From: Oscillatoria sp. SIO1A7
GTDB lineage: Bacteria > Cyanobacteriota > Cyanobacteriia > Cyanobacteriales > Laspinemataceae
Length of the DNA stretch: 64,000 bases
Assembly (NCBI GenBank): GCA_010672965.1
Contig: JAAHFN010000024.1
Coordinates: forward strand, 99,522-163,521
Direction of reading: 5' to 3'
Made by a program: the position numbers and the translations under genes. Positions within the stretch are counted from its first letter, which is position 1. Each line of letters begins with the position of its first letter. This document shows, piece by piece, positions 26,866-37,300 of this stretch. The notes beneath the pieces were generated by a model. That model worked only from the letters and a program-made list of their open reading frames with translations. It was not told where the DNA came from and made no database searches.

Positions 26866-27057
26866 TCAACCGAGTTTCAACTGAGGAATTGGCATTATTA
26901 ACGGACAAGCATTAACCGGACAACGGTTTTCTTCCCACCATGAGAACCTTTCACCCAACCGATAGTTGTACTGCCTACGCAACAAATATAACCACAATAG
27001 AATTGTGGCTATTTGCTCTTTGTTGGGTCTCAGCTTGTACTGGTAAGCTGTCCGCAT
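26866..27057 (-). pseudogene. TnpB (IS200/IS605-type) N-terminal remnant
   Basis: About 63 residues start MRTAYQYKLRPNKEQ and include LLRRQYNYRLGERFSWWEENR and CPVNACPLI. This is the typical N-terminus of OrfB/TnpB RNA-guided nucleases of IS605 elements. It then stops; the catalytic RuvC and zinc-finger parts are missing. It is a dead insertion-sequence fragment inside the biosynthetic cluster. Confidence 0.8.
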
Positions 27058-27253
27058 CACAAAAACGTTAGGGATTTCCAAATAAATATCTCTCCCTTCC
27101 TTCCCCGTAGGACGGGCGTCCCGCCTGTCCGCTGCCAAAAGACATCTCGCTGGTCGGGTCTTACGAATTGGGTAATTTATTTCTTGGAATTACCTTAGTT
27201 TTATCCTTGTTATGACTAACATCAATTTTTGATTTCTGCGCAAAAATCAATAT

Positions 27254-27341
27254 CTGTAAATTAATGCGGTTCAATGCCCCATTAATTTACAGCCGAGAAG
27301 CCTCACACCATAATTGAAAATTTGGTGTGAGGCTTCTCGGC
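27254..27341 (-). terminator. Two adjacent strong hairpins after the Rieske gene
   Basis: 27254-27292 folds as a 13 bp stem (ctgtaaattaatg and complement). 27292-27341 folds as a 19 bp perfect stem around a 12-nt loop, only 5 bp after the stop codon of the oxygenase gene. There is no T-run, so they may be terminator-like, mRNA-stabilising, or relics of an IS605 end near the TnpB fragment. Confidence 0.55.
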
Positions 27342-27345
27342 GACT

Positions 27346-29706
27346 TCAGCTAACAAGTTGAGATGGTTTCTGAGGGTAAGAAGTCACGGGAACATTTATT
27401 TGTACTGCCTCCTGAAATTTCGCCACATCCCACTCAGCAATGCTGAATACTCCCAGTTTCTCAAACAATTGCGATGTCACGCTATCTTGAGTAATGTAGT
27501 TGACGCGGATATCCTCATGTAAGGATTCTATCAGAAGTTGAATGTTTGCCTGTTGTGCTGCTTTAATTATTTCTGTTTCCGGTGCTGCGGGATCTAGCAC
27601 CGGACCGTAACTTCTGACGTGAAAGCGAGCTTCCCTTGGCCCCCCAGGTACGATCGCAAAAGCTTGTACGTGTTCGGGGAAGACGCTCAACGAAAATGGC
27701 ATTGGCATTTCTTCCTGGGCGGCCATCGAGCAAAAGGCCGAATAGCACAAGGGTTCTGGCAAAAAATGCCGCTCTGCTGCCATAGCAGCAAGTTCTTTCT
27801 CCCGGTCCCAACTATGTCGCCCTAGAGTTTTAGCGCATTCATAGTATTGTCGCTCGATCGGTTTCAATTTGGGCGAAGCGGGATCCCGCATGGGAATAAT
27901 CATGCCATTAATCCCTTCGCAATCGCTCGATACCCCAAACCTGAGAGTCAGTCCTTTGTGCATCATCGGAAAATGGTAGTCTTCCAAGAAGTTTTCCCAC
28001 AGGAGTTTGTAGTCCACCTCTACGGAAATTTCGTAATGAGCGCCGGGACTGTCGATCAATTGCAGTTCTTCTAGTTTGTAGGGTTCTAGTAAACCCGGTT
28101 GATGCCAGATGTCTTTTAACCTCGGTCCCTGGCGCACTAACCGAATAAAGATAAAACCGTAAAATACTTCAATGTCTATCGGTTCTAAACCATATTCCTC
28201 AGCAGTTCTCTCTAATTCTTCACCTTCTAAACATTTTCCCTTTTGCCCAAGGGGTATCTCTAAACTCTCCCCCCCTTTCCTAAGAGGGGTTAGGGGCGAT
28301 CGCGATCGGGCGTCAACATGCTTGAGTTTACCCGCAAACAGGTCGCCGTTTGCCGTTCTGATCGCGTAGGCGCGTTCCCCCACTATATCCAACCAAGTAT
28401 ATTGATGCGGTCGCGGTATTTCGCTGACGTGACAGACAAATTGCCAAGTAGGCGCGATCAGATGTTCTATTTCTAAAGCAAACAGTTCGGCATCCCCATA
28501 AGTCCAAATTGGTAAGGCGATCCTTCTTTCTTTCACACGATCGCCCCTCTGGGCGACCTCTTCTTCTAAGGCGGGGGGAGTAATGCTTGCGATCGCCTCT
28601 TGGGTCTCTTCTCTAACTGCCCGAGTACCCGATATCTCAACTCCTTCGAGAAGATCTTCTAGTCTTAAGGATGTCGTTTCCCCTTCCACCATTAACAGAA
28701 CCTGTCGCAGTTCCGCCATTACCGACTCTAGCAGCAATTCCCGATGTTGCGTCTTTTCCGTGGAGTTGACCTTAATGCTTGACAAAACTTCCTCTGGCGT
28801 TATGCCCCGTTCCCTGGCGATCGCAGTAACTAGATGTTTTAGTTGTTCTCCTAAATAACCAACCTTGATCCAGAGGCGAATTTCTTCGGGTAAAGTCGCC
28901 GTTATTCCGAACTCGTATCCCGGACTTACCTCTTGTAATAGTTCCGCGATCGCCACTCCAGCATTCTGTCCGTTTATGCTCCCATCGGCATACACGGGTT
29001 GCACGGTACTAGCATCCGTTGTCTCACTTGTCGCCAACTTGGCAAATACAGCTTGATTTGCATCTATGCTAACTTCACAAGACCGCAAACTGTAGTTTTT
29101 CAGGTCGAAATCATCGCCAAACTCGCCTCTGTTTGCTCCTGGCGCATTAGTGCATTCTCCCTTTTCACTAAAGCCCCAACCGTGATAGGGACATAATATC
29201 GGTTTATCCACCTTCATACAACCAGTTCTTTCAAACACCAGACATTGACGGTGCGGACAAACATTCAGAAAAACTTTTATCGAACCATCCCCTTGGCGTA
29301 CTGCAACTAGAGGTTCGCAGAAAAGCTGCACTGTCACAAAATCTCCCGGGTTGGGTATTTCCGTCTCGTGACAAATAAAATACCATTTATCTGCCAGTGC
29401 TGCTGCTTTCAGCCTGACATCTCGGACAACTTTGGCTACAATATAATATTGTACTGCTTTTAGATCGACTGGGGTTATCTCGGTACCGCAATTTGTATAG
29501 TGCCGTTCGTACAGATCTACTGCTTCTTTTAACGGGCGCTGCACTCGCTCGAATGCCGATCCTCCTGACAATAAATTAACCGCAAAATCATACCAGTCTT
29601 GCTGCGATTTGTGGGCGATCGCGTTACCCTCTACTACAAGTGTATGTAGCTGCCGCCCCACTTCGATTAGCAATTGCGAAAATTCTGTTTGCTTCTGTTG
29701 ATTCAT
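27346..29706 (-). CDS. Rieske oxygenase with two Rieske-type regions
   Basis: This 786-aa protein has a first Rieske domain near residues 100-200 with complete [2Fe-2S] ligands (C-P-H near 152, C-P-Y-H near 172). An Ala/Glu-rich linker follows. A second Rieske-like region starts near 415 (WQFVCHVSEIPRPHQYTWLDI) but lacks the CxH/CxxH ligands. A catalytic domain carries NFLEDYHFPMMH near 575, the mononuclear iron His/His/Asp pattern. Such enzymes hydroxylate or desaturate with molecular oxygen and need an electron-transfer partner, not seen nearby. Dysinosin has a dihydroxylated octahydroindole ring, so ring hydroxylation is a plausible job (inference). A dispersed repeat is embedded in frame near residue 475. 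Confidence 0.85.
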   Translation of the reverse strand: MNQQKQTEFSQLLIEVGRQLHTLVVEGNAIAHKSQQDWYDFAVNLLSGGSAFERVQRPLKEAVDLYERHYTNCGTEITPVDLKAVQYYIVAKVVRDVRLKAAALADKWYFICHETEIPNPGDFVTVQLFCEPLVAVRQGDGSIKVFLNVCPHRQCLVFERTGCMKVDKPILCPYHGWGFSEKGECTNAPGANRGEFGDDFDLKNYSLRSCEVSIDANQAVFAKLATSETTDASTVQPVYADGSINGQNAGVAIAELLQEVSPGYEFGITATLPEEIRLWIKVGYLGEQLKHLVTAIARERGITPEEVLSSIKVNSTEKTQHRELLLESVMAELRQVLLMVEGETTSLRLEDLLEGVEISGTRAVREETQEAIASITPPALEEEVAQRGDRVKERRIALPIWTYGDAELFALEIEHLIAPTWQFVCHVSEIPRPHQYTWLDIVGERAYAIRTANGDLFAGKLKHVDARSRSPLTPLRKGGESLEIPLGQKGKCLEGEELERTAEEYGLEPIDIEVFYGFIFIRLVRQGPRLKDIWHQPGLLEPYKLEELQLIDSPGAHYEISVEVDYKLLWENFLEDYHFPMMHKGLTLRFGVSSDCEGINGMIIPMRDPASPKLKPIERQYYECAKTLGRHSWDREKELAAMAAERHFLPEPLCYSAFCSMAAQEEMPMPFSLSVFPEHVQAFAIVPGGPREARFHVRSYGPVLDPAAPETEIIKAAQQANIQLLIESLHEDIRVNYITQDSVTSQLFEKLGVFSIAEWDVAKFQEAVQINVPVTSYPQKPSQLVS
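28263..28297 (-). repeat. Dispersed repeat embedded in the Rieske gene
   Basis: It encodes SPLTPLRKGGE near residue 475. The same cccctaacccc...aaggggg-type sequence occurs in intergenic DNA near 14783-14850, 15147-15183 and 57187-57218. It keeps the frame and sits where the second Rieske region has lost its cluster ligands. Confidence 0.65.
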
Positions 29707-29864
29707 TTCTTTTATTATACCGCTGTTTTCTTGATCTCAAAGACTCTCGCCATTTTGAATTTTGAATTTTGAATTTTGAATTTTGAATTTTGATTCGTAT
29801 AAGTTAGCAAAAGGATGTTTTAAAGCTATTGTACTCTTTGAATGCGATCGTTATTCTCATCCTT

Positions 29865-30211
29865 ATGTCAAATCCGTTTAATCCCCCTAAAAAAGTTAAT
29901 TCTTGCGTAGGACGGGCGGAGCGCCTGTCCCTCCCCAGCCCCTTTCAAGGGTATGTTTTTTATAATCCTCTTTTTTGATGTTGTCGGTGGGTTTCATAGC
30001 TTTCTGGGGCGAAGCATTCCAATACAAAGGTTTTATTTTCTAGCAATAGGTTATCTCTGGAATGCTGTCGCCCCTACGCCGTCGATTCGCCTAGAAAATA
30101 TCAAATCTAAAAAACATACCCTTGTAAGCTCCCCAGCCCTGGCGGACAGGCGGGACGCCCGTCCTACGGTATTCCAAATTTTTTGTGCGAGCATTCAACC
30201 GGATTGTATAT
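29865..30211. mobile_element. atatcaaatccggtt-family element interrupted by another MITE
   Basis: The left end (tcaaatccgtttaat, then aaaaaagttaattcttgcgtagg) and the right end (gtgcgagcattcaaccggattgtatat) match the two ends of the element at 18860-19051 in reverse orientation. A gggtatg-family element (29942-30128) sits in the middle, flanked by ctccccagccc on both sides. It separates the Rieske gene from the next upstream gene. Confidence 0.7.
29942..30128. mobile_element. gggtatgttttttata-family MITE, nested
   Basis: Inverted ends are ctttcaagggtatgtttttt and its near-complement at 30106-30128. The interior pair ggggcgaagcattccaatac and ggaatgctgtcgcccctac is shared with other elements of the window. 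The flanking 11 bp direct repeat ctccccagccc (29931-29941 and 30129-30139) includes or equals the target duplication. Confidence 0.72.
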
Positions 30212-30243
30212 TAGTTTTTCATTACATCATTCCCAAGTCCCTA

Positions 30244-31059
30244 TTATTCATTCTCAAGAATAGGCTCGGGAATCACAGGTACTGGATGATCCAAACGATA
30301 AGCATCCCACGCCTTTCTAAATCTTGCTTTCCTTACCTCTGACAGTTGGTCTAGTTGTTGATGAAATAAATGTTCGTAGTAGTACAAATCTTGCTTGAGA
30401 TAGTATGCTGCCTTTTCTCCATACACCTTGACAAACATGCGGTAAGTGTTGTAATGTTTTGCCTCGACATCCTCTTTGTATGACATCAGATCGTCTTCCA
30501 TGTCATTAAGCACTTCCAGGGGCCACATCAAGCTCAACTCTTCGTTCAACTCCTCTTGGTTGTAATTTAACCCCAACATTTTCAAAAGGGTACAATGAAG
30601 AACGCGATAGTCGGAAGATCGCAACTCTGCTGCTTGAGTAATCAAAGTATGAGTGACGTGCTTCGCCCTCAATAATTGACTCTCTAATTCAAAATACTCT
30701 CCCAACTTGTTCAAGTATGATTCTACCTTAAAGTGGCGCAGATTCTTTTCATCTAATACTTCCAAGATTATCTTTTGCTTCGCGAACCAAGGTGACGGCA
30801 TATCTGGTTCGTAACCGCTATGCTGAAGTTGTTCTACTTCTTCGTCTGTTTCGTACACCAGTGCTTCGATGAAACCTAAAATGGGCGAAAACTTAAAGAA
30901 GTCGCTCATCGGGAGATTGTACAAGGGAAAATAGTAAAGTACAAACTCTCGCAATACTCTACATGACCTGTACATGCTGTTACAGGAAACACAAGATATT
31001 TCCGAAGCGTTTTGCTTCTCTCTTGCGATCGGATCGAATAATTTTACTACTGATGCCAT
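30244..31059 (-). CDS. Unknown all-helical protein in the dysinosin-like cluster (possible AerC counterpart)
   Basis: This 271-aa protein is one I cannot assign firmly. It is rich in predicted helices. Near residue 190 it has DDLMSYKE, which fits the metal-binding NSE/DTE pattern (N/D)D(L/I/V)x(S/T)xxxE of class I terpene synthases. An acidic DEEVE lies about 120 residues earlier, where such enzymes have DDxxD, but it is not a good match. Aeruginosin clusters contain small proteins of unsolved role such as AerC, linked to the terminal guanidine unit. This gene, between the megasynthase and the oxygenase and on the same strand, is a candidate for that role. Start ATG at 31059. The function is a hypothesis. 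Confidence 0.72.
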   Translation of the reverse strand: MASVVKLFDPIAREKQNASEISCVSCNSMYRSCRVLREFVLYYFPLYNLPMSDFFKFSPILGFIEALVYETDEEVEQLQHSGYEPDMPSPWFAKQKIILEVLDEKNLRHFKVESYLNKLGEYFELESQLLRAKHVTHTLITQAAELRSSDYRVLHCTLLKMLGLNYNQEELNEELSLMWPLEVLNDMEDDLMSYKEDVEAKHYNTYRMFVKVYGEKAAYYLKQDLYYYEHLFHQQLDQLSEVRKARFRKAWDAYRLDHPVPVIPEPILENE

Positions 31060-31142
31060 GATTGATTGCTAGTTTTAGCTAATAAGCGCTAATTGCTAAT
31101 TAAGATTTAGCATAGCATTTTCACGGAAATCCAATATTTCTT

Positions 31143-31299
31143 ATATAGCGGTTCTCAAATAAGTGTAATAAACGATCGGACCCTAGAAACAAACGTAGGG
31201 GCGACAGCATCCCCAAGACCATCTCTGCTGTAAAACGAGGATTCTCATATTGGGATGCAACGCCGGTGGTATCTCACATCAATTTGAGAAACGCTATAT
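31143..31299. mobile_element. MITE-like element with atatagcg(t/g)ttctcaaat ends
   Basis: Ends: atatagcggttctcaaat and atttgagaaacgctatat, inverted. The interior holds aggggcgacagcatcccc and gggatgcaacgcc. Relatives are at 57684-57944 (two in tandem) and 63702-63841. It fills most of the gap between the megasynthase gene and the next cluster gene. Confidence 0.75.
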
Positions 31300-31339
31300 C
31301 TTCTTCTCCATTTACAATTCTTCATTTACTATTCTTCAT

Positions 31340-34300
31340 TTACAATTCTTCCAAAAGTTCATCTAATTCCGCTTGACTCATCTGCATCTCTGGGAAGTCG
31401 GATGGTGTATAACCTCCAGCTTCTGATGATAAGCAGTGGTCTATCAGTCTGTCTAAAGCATTCATGTAGGCATTTGCTAAATTCTCTATCGTCCTCCCGC
31501 GATGAATTTTCTGACTGTAGTGCCATTCTAACTGCAATTTACCCGCTGCTACTAATCCATTTACATTCAGTAAATGACTGCGCTGTCCCTGTAAACTGTG
31601 CAGATCTCCAGTATCGTCTGAGGTGTATTTCCATCCGGCAGCTAACTCCATCTGGTCAAATTGTCCCAGATAATTGAAACTGACCTGCGGTGCCGGAAGC
31701 GATCGCAGTCGTTCGCCTGCATCGGGACTGAGATAACGGAGGAGGCCATAACCAATACCTCGCTGTGGGATTTGCCGCAATTGTTCCTTAATTGATTTGA
31801 GGGCTTCTCCTGGATTCTCGATTTCTTTTATATCTAATAATACGGGAAAGATACTTGTAAACCAACCAACTGTACGAGATAGATCGACTCCCGCAAATAA
31901 ATCCTCTCGTCCGTGTCCCTCCAGATTCACCAAGAGTATTGTACTGCCGGTCCACTGCTCAAAACTCTGTACGAGAGCCGTTAATAGCACGTCGTTAATC
32001 TGAGTTTTATAAGCTGATGGTACATCTTGTAGTAAAGCACGAGTCCGTGCCTCTGTCAAGGTGCGAGATATTGTTGCGCGATCGGCTACTAGATTTGCAC
32101 TGACAGCAGGCGTCCCCGCTTGGGCGGTAGGCGGAGACGCCTGCCCTACGGGATAATCTGCCGGTAACTGTACAATTGGCCACTGCACGGGACGCAACCA
32201 ATAGTCCAACTCAGAATACAGTTGAGATTCTCGGGCATATTCGCGACATAGAACCGCCCAATCCTTGAAGGATGTAGTTTTCGCCGGTAGTTCGATCGCC
32301 TTTCCCCGTTCTAACTGTTGATAGGCCAGGGACAAATCTTCCAGCAATATCCGCCAGGAAACGCCATCAACCGCTAGGTGATGAATCACGATTAACAAAC
32401 GAACGGGGGAAACACTAAAGTTTTTACTACTAACGAATAGCGTTACCCGCATCAACAGGCCCTGGGAAAGGTCGATCGCCCGTTGTTCGGCATTGGCCTC
32501 GTCGCACAACTGCCGTTCAATGTCAGAACTATTTGACAAATCAACTACTTGGAACGGTACTGTCACCGACCCATCGCCATGACTCTGCTGCCACCCTCCA
32601 TCTTGCCCCACGAACCGCAACCGCAAGGCATCGTGATGCAGGTACAATTGCTGCACTGCCTGCTGCAACAATTCCGGTTTAATGTCTGCTGGGACTTCTA
32701 ACATCACAGCTTGATTGAAGTGATCGGGTTCTGGCGAACGCTGTTCAAAGAACCAATGCTGGATCGGGGTAAGGGGAACGGATCCGCTAACCACTCCTTG
32801 TTCTGCCGAACTGGCAGTCCTGGTGACGGCGACTGCTGCCAGTTCCGCAATCGTCTGATGCGCAAATATTTGTTTCGGCGTTAGCTTGAGTCCGATTTGA
32901 TTGGCCCTCGCGATAATCTGCATAGCCAGAATAGACTCTCCACCTAAAGCAAAGAAATTGTCATAGATGTTGACTTGACGCAGCCCCAATACATCTTGCC
33001 AAATTTTTGCTAAAGCAACTTCATTTGCCGTCCTCGGTTCGCTATAAACAGTATTCGACTCTAGAACTGGTACGGGTAAGGCGCGACGATCTATTTTGCC
33101 ATTGGGCGTCAGGGGAAACGCTTCTAAAAGAGTGAATGAATCTGGCACCATGTAGTTGGGCAGCTTCTTTTTGATGAACTGTTGTAAATCCTCTGGCTTG
33201 AGATAGTCTTGTTTGGGAACTACATAGGCAGCTAGATATTTAATGCCGGGTCGATCCTCTCTGAGTAGCACCACCACATCACCCACTAGAGGATGCTGAG
33301 TTATAGCCACCTCTATTTCTGATAGTTCAATGCGGAAGCCGCGAATTTTGACCTGGTTATCCAATCGATTGGCAAATTCAATGTTACCTTCAGGTAAATA
33401 ACGAACCAAGTCTCCAGTTTTGTATAGTCTCTCAGCAGGAGTAAAAGGATTGTTAATGAAGCGTTCCCTCGTTAGATCTGGACGATTCCAATACCCCCTC
33501 GCTAAGCTAGATCCTCCCACATACAGTTCGCCCCAAACCCCAATTGGTACGGGTTGGAGATGAGGGTCTAGAATATAAACGCAGCAGTTGTCAATTGGAC
33601 GACCGATGTGAGGATGACTATGAGGATGGCTATTTTGTTCTCGGACTGGAACAACGCCAGACGTAGTGACAACTGTATTCTCCGTAGGACCGTAATTATT
33701 AACCAACTCAAATGGAATTGAGGCTGAAGGATAATGGTGGAGTTTGTCACCTCCCGTCAGTATTGTTCGTGGTACTACAGAACCAGACCAATCTAGCCCC
33801 AACATCGTTTCTAACAGTGGTGTTGGGATAAATGCAATAGTAATGGCATTAGCAATTAACCAATCTCGAAGCTTCTCCGGCCAGAGGCGGGTTTCTTCGT
33901 CAACAATATAAAGACTAGCTCCTACTGTAAGATAAGGCCATACCTCCCACCCTGAAGCATCAAAAGCTTGACCGGCCAGTTGGGTTGCACGATCGCCCGA
34001 TGTGACTGAGAACGCTCGTTGATGCCAAGCAATTAGATTGAGCAACCCTCGATGTTCGATCGCAACTCCTTTGGGAACTCCTGTAGATCCAGAAGTATAG
34101 ATAATATAGGTCAAGTTGTTAGAGCTAACAGGAATGCGGGGGTTTTGCTGAGGGTACTGTGAAACGATCGACCAGTCTCGATCTAAGCAGATAACCTGTA
34201 ATGAGGAGCGAGGTAGCCGATCTAGGACTGTTGACTGCGAGAGAAGTAAGGTAACATTAGAGTCTTCTAGCACGAACGCAAGACGTTCTGACGGATAATC

Positions 34301-37300
34301 CGGGTCTAGCGGCACATAAGCAGCACCTGCTTTGAGAATGCCTAGCAGTCCCACGATCGTAGCGAGCGATCGCTCTACACAGATACCCACTAAAGTTTCT
34401 GTAGTTACGCCCAAGCTTTGCAGGTAATGGGCTAGTTGATTTGCCCGAACATTTAATTCCCGATAAGTTAGAGATTCAGTTGCGTCAACAACTGCGATCG
34501 CGTCTGGGTTTTGAGCCACTTGCTCTTCAAACAACTGGTGAATGCACTTGTCATCGGGATAGGGACGCTGGTTATCGTTCCATTCCACCAGTAACTGATG
34601 GCGTTCTGCTGTCGTCAACAACGGTAACTCATCTATCCGCTGTTCTGGGTTGGCGACAATACCTGCCAATAATGTCTGAAAATGTCCCACCATCCGGGTA
34701 ATGCGATCGCGATCGAAGAGGGAGCTATTATATTGCCAGAACCCCCGTAGGACAGTCGTCCCCGCCTGTCCCTGGGAAGACGGGGAAGTTTCAGCTTCCC
34801 ACAGCATCAGAGTAAGGTCAAATTTGGCGCGGAGATTTTCCACCTCTAAGGGGGCGATCGTCAGTTCTGGCATAGACAAAGGTTTCACGGGCGCATTTTG
34901 GAGAGCAAACATCACCTGAAACAGAGGAGAATGACTCAAACTCCGGGATATCTGCAACTCATCCACCAATTGCTCGAAGGGCACGTCTTGGTTAGCATAA
35001 GCAGACAGTGCCGTTTGTCGTATTTCCGCCAAAAGTTCGGCAAAGGTGGGGCAGGCGTCCCCGCCTGCTTTTTCAAGTCGCGATCGCATGACTAAAGTAT
35101 TGACAAAGAAACCGATCGAGGATTCGAGTTCCTGTTGATTTCGGTTGGCGATCGGGGTTCCCACCAGGATATCAGTTTGGCCGCTGTAACGGTAGAGCAA
35201 AGTTACCACAGATGCCAGCAAAGTCATAAACAGAGTAGCACCCGACTGTTGACTGAGGGTTTTCAGTTTTGCAGTCAAGTCCTCCTCCAGTGCAAAGGCA
35301 ACGCTGCGACCCTTCAAAGTTTGTACTGGAGGACGGGGTCTATCTGTCGGCAATTCTAGCAAAGGCGGAGCATCAGCTAACTGCTCTTTCCAATAGTTAA
35401 GTTGCCCTTGCAGGTGCTGGCCTTGCAACCACTGCCGCTGCCAAACGGCAAAATCAACATATTGGATCGGCAGTTCTGGTAAAGGAGAAGGAGAGTCCGT
35501 CAAGAAAGCTTGATAAAGACGAGACAATTCTTCGATTAAAACACCCAGAGACCAGCCATCAGCAATAATGTGGTGCATTGCCAGCAGCAGTATGTAAGAC
35601 TCCGACTCCAGATGCAGGAGGGTCGCGCGCAGTAACGGACCTTTCTCTAAGTCAAAGGGTTGCAGTTGAGCCTCTCTTATGAGTCGATCGACCGTAGCTG
35701 ACTGTGCCGTTACGTTCGGTAAGTCTATGACGGACAAAGTGAGAGTCAAGTGGGGCGCGATCGCCTGTCGGGGCAGGCCATCAACAGTAATAAAAGTAGT
35801 CCGCAGCACTTCATGGCGACGGATAATTTCATTAAGACTCCGTTCCAAAGCCGATATGTCGAGCCTACCCTTCAGGGTTAAGGCTTCAAACATATTGTAA
35901 AAAGGGCTATCCGGCTCCAACTGGACCAAAAACCAGAGCCGTTGCTGAGGGAAGGACAGAGGAAAAGACGCAAGTCCTCGTACTTCTTGCAGCAGGGGGA
36001 TAGCATTAGGCTTGGGTTTGTACCCCAGGGACTCTGCTAGCTGCCAAGTTTCATCTCCAAGTTCATCAAAGAGGCTTGCTTGCTGCCAACTTTCTGCTAC
36101 TTGCGGATCGATACCTTGATGTTGGTGAAACTTCACATCTCCCACCATGCGCGACATGTCCGTCAACCCATCCGTCATGCGCTGCTGTTTTTCCTTATAG
36201 GGTTCCAGCATTTCCGGCTGAAACTCTACGCCCAAGAAGTTGCAGAGATTTTCCACGGTGCTTTGGGGTTGCCGCACCAAGTCTTCAAAGCAGATTTGGT
36301 ATTGGCGTTCCGGGGGAACCTGCCGCAAAAATTTGATAATATTTTGATGAGCCAGCAGCCAAACCAGTTCCCCTAGTTCGCGCCCGGAGAAAGGATTTTC
36401 TTCGACAAAGAATACCTGTTCTAGTTTAATTTCTTCGCAGGAGCGAATTACACCGTAAGGGTGGCGTAGCAGATGAATGTAGAGGGGATTGTCGAAACAG
36501 CTTTCGGCACGCTGTAGCGTTTCTATATCTAGGGTATAGGAGGGGGTTTTGTCAACCAAGATGCGATCGCCTTGCAGTAAGCGGTAGAACTGCTGAGTAG
36601 TAGTTTGAGACGCTTCCAACTCAGCCATCATGGCGATCGCCTCTTTCGCCGCGATCGATTTAACCTGCATTAAAGCCCTCACAGCGCCTTCTAGCCAAAA
36701 ACTATAGCGTCCGGCAAAAGCATCTTTTCGCTCTTTGAGGGTATCAAATGCCAACAGTTCCAACTCTGGCGGTGCAAAAAATCTTGGATGTCCTCCCAGG
36801 ACTACCCGCAGCAAAGTCGAACCGCTGCGGTAGGGAGACAGAATAAAAATTGCTCTTGGATTTTTTTGGGAGTGGCCGTCCCTCCCTGTCGCCATTGGGA
36901 GTTTAGCACGAATCAGATTCTGGAAATACGCGACATGTTGGGAATTAATTTTTTGTCGAGGTACTGGGGCGATCGCCGTTTTTCCCTCTCCCAGGGTCTC
37001 GCCCGTTTTTAGGTTAGCGATCGCCTGGGGATAGTGTCGTTCCAGATAAGCGGCCAGTTTCGCCACTGTTTGATTATCCAACAGAACTACAAATTGGATT
37101 ATTTCATTCAGTTTTTTCTGCAACTGATTGATTAAAATCGCCCCCCGGATAGAGTCTCCTCCCAGTTCCAAGAAATCATCATCGACCCCCACCCGATCTA
37201 GGTGCAGCACATCCGCAAACTGTTGCGCGATCGCTTGTTCTAAGGGCGTGCGCGGGGCCACGAATGGGGTAGCAAGCTGCGGACGCGGACGGAACGAGTA

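Larger units (their letters stand above)
26467..27345. other. 879 bp gap inside the biosynthetic cluster
   Basis: It holds a gttcgggctgagcg-type repeat (26655-26680), a ttttgaa tandem array (26797-26830), a truncated TnpB gene (26866-27057), a gtaggacgggcgtcccgcctgtcc repeat (27107-27130) and two hairpins (27254-27341). The promoter for aerD may lie here. No intact gene is supported. Confidence 0.65.
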
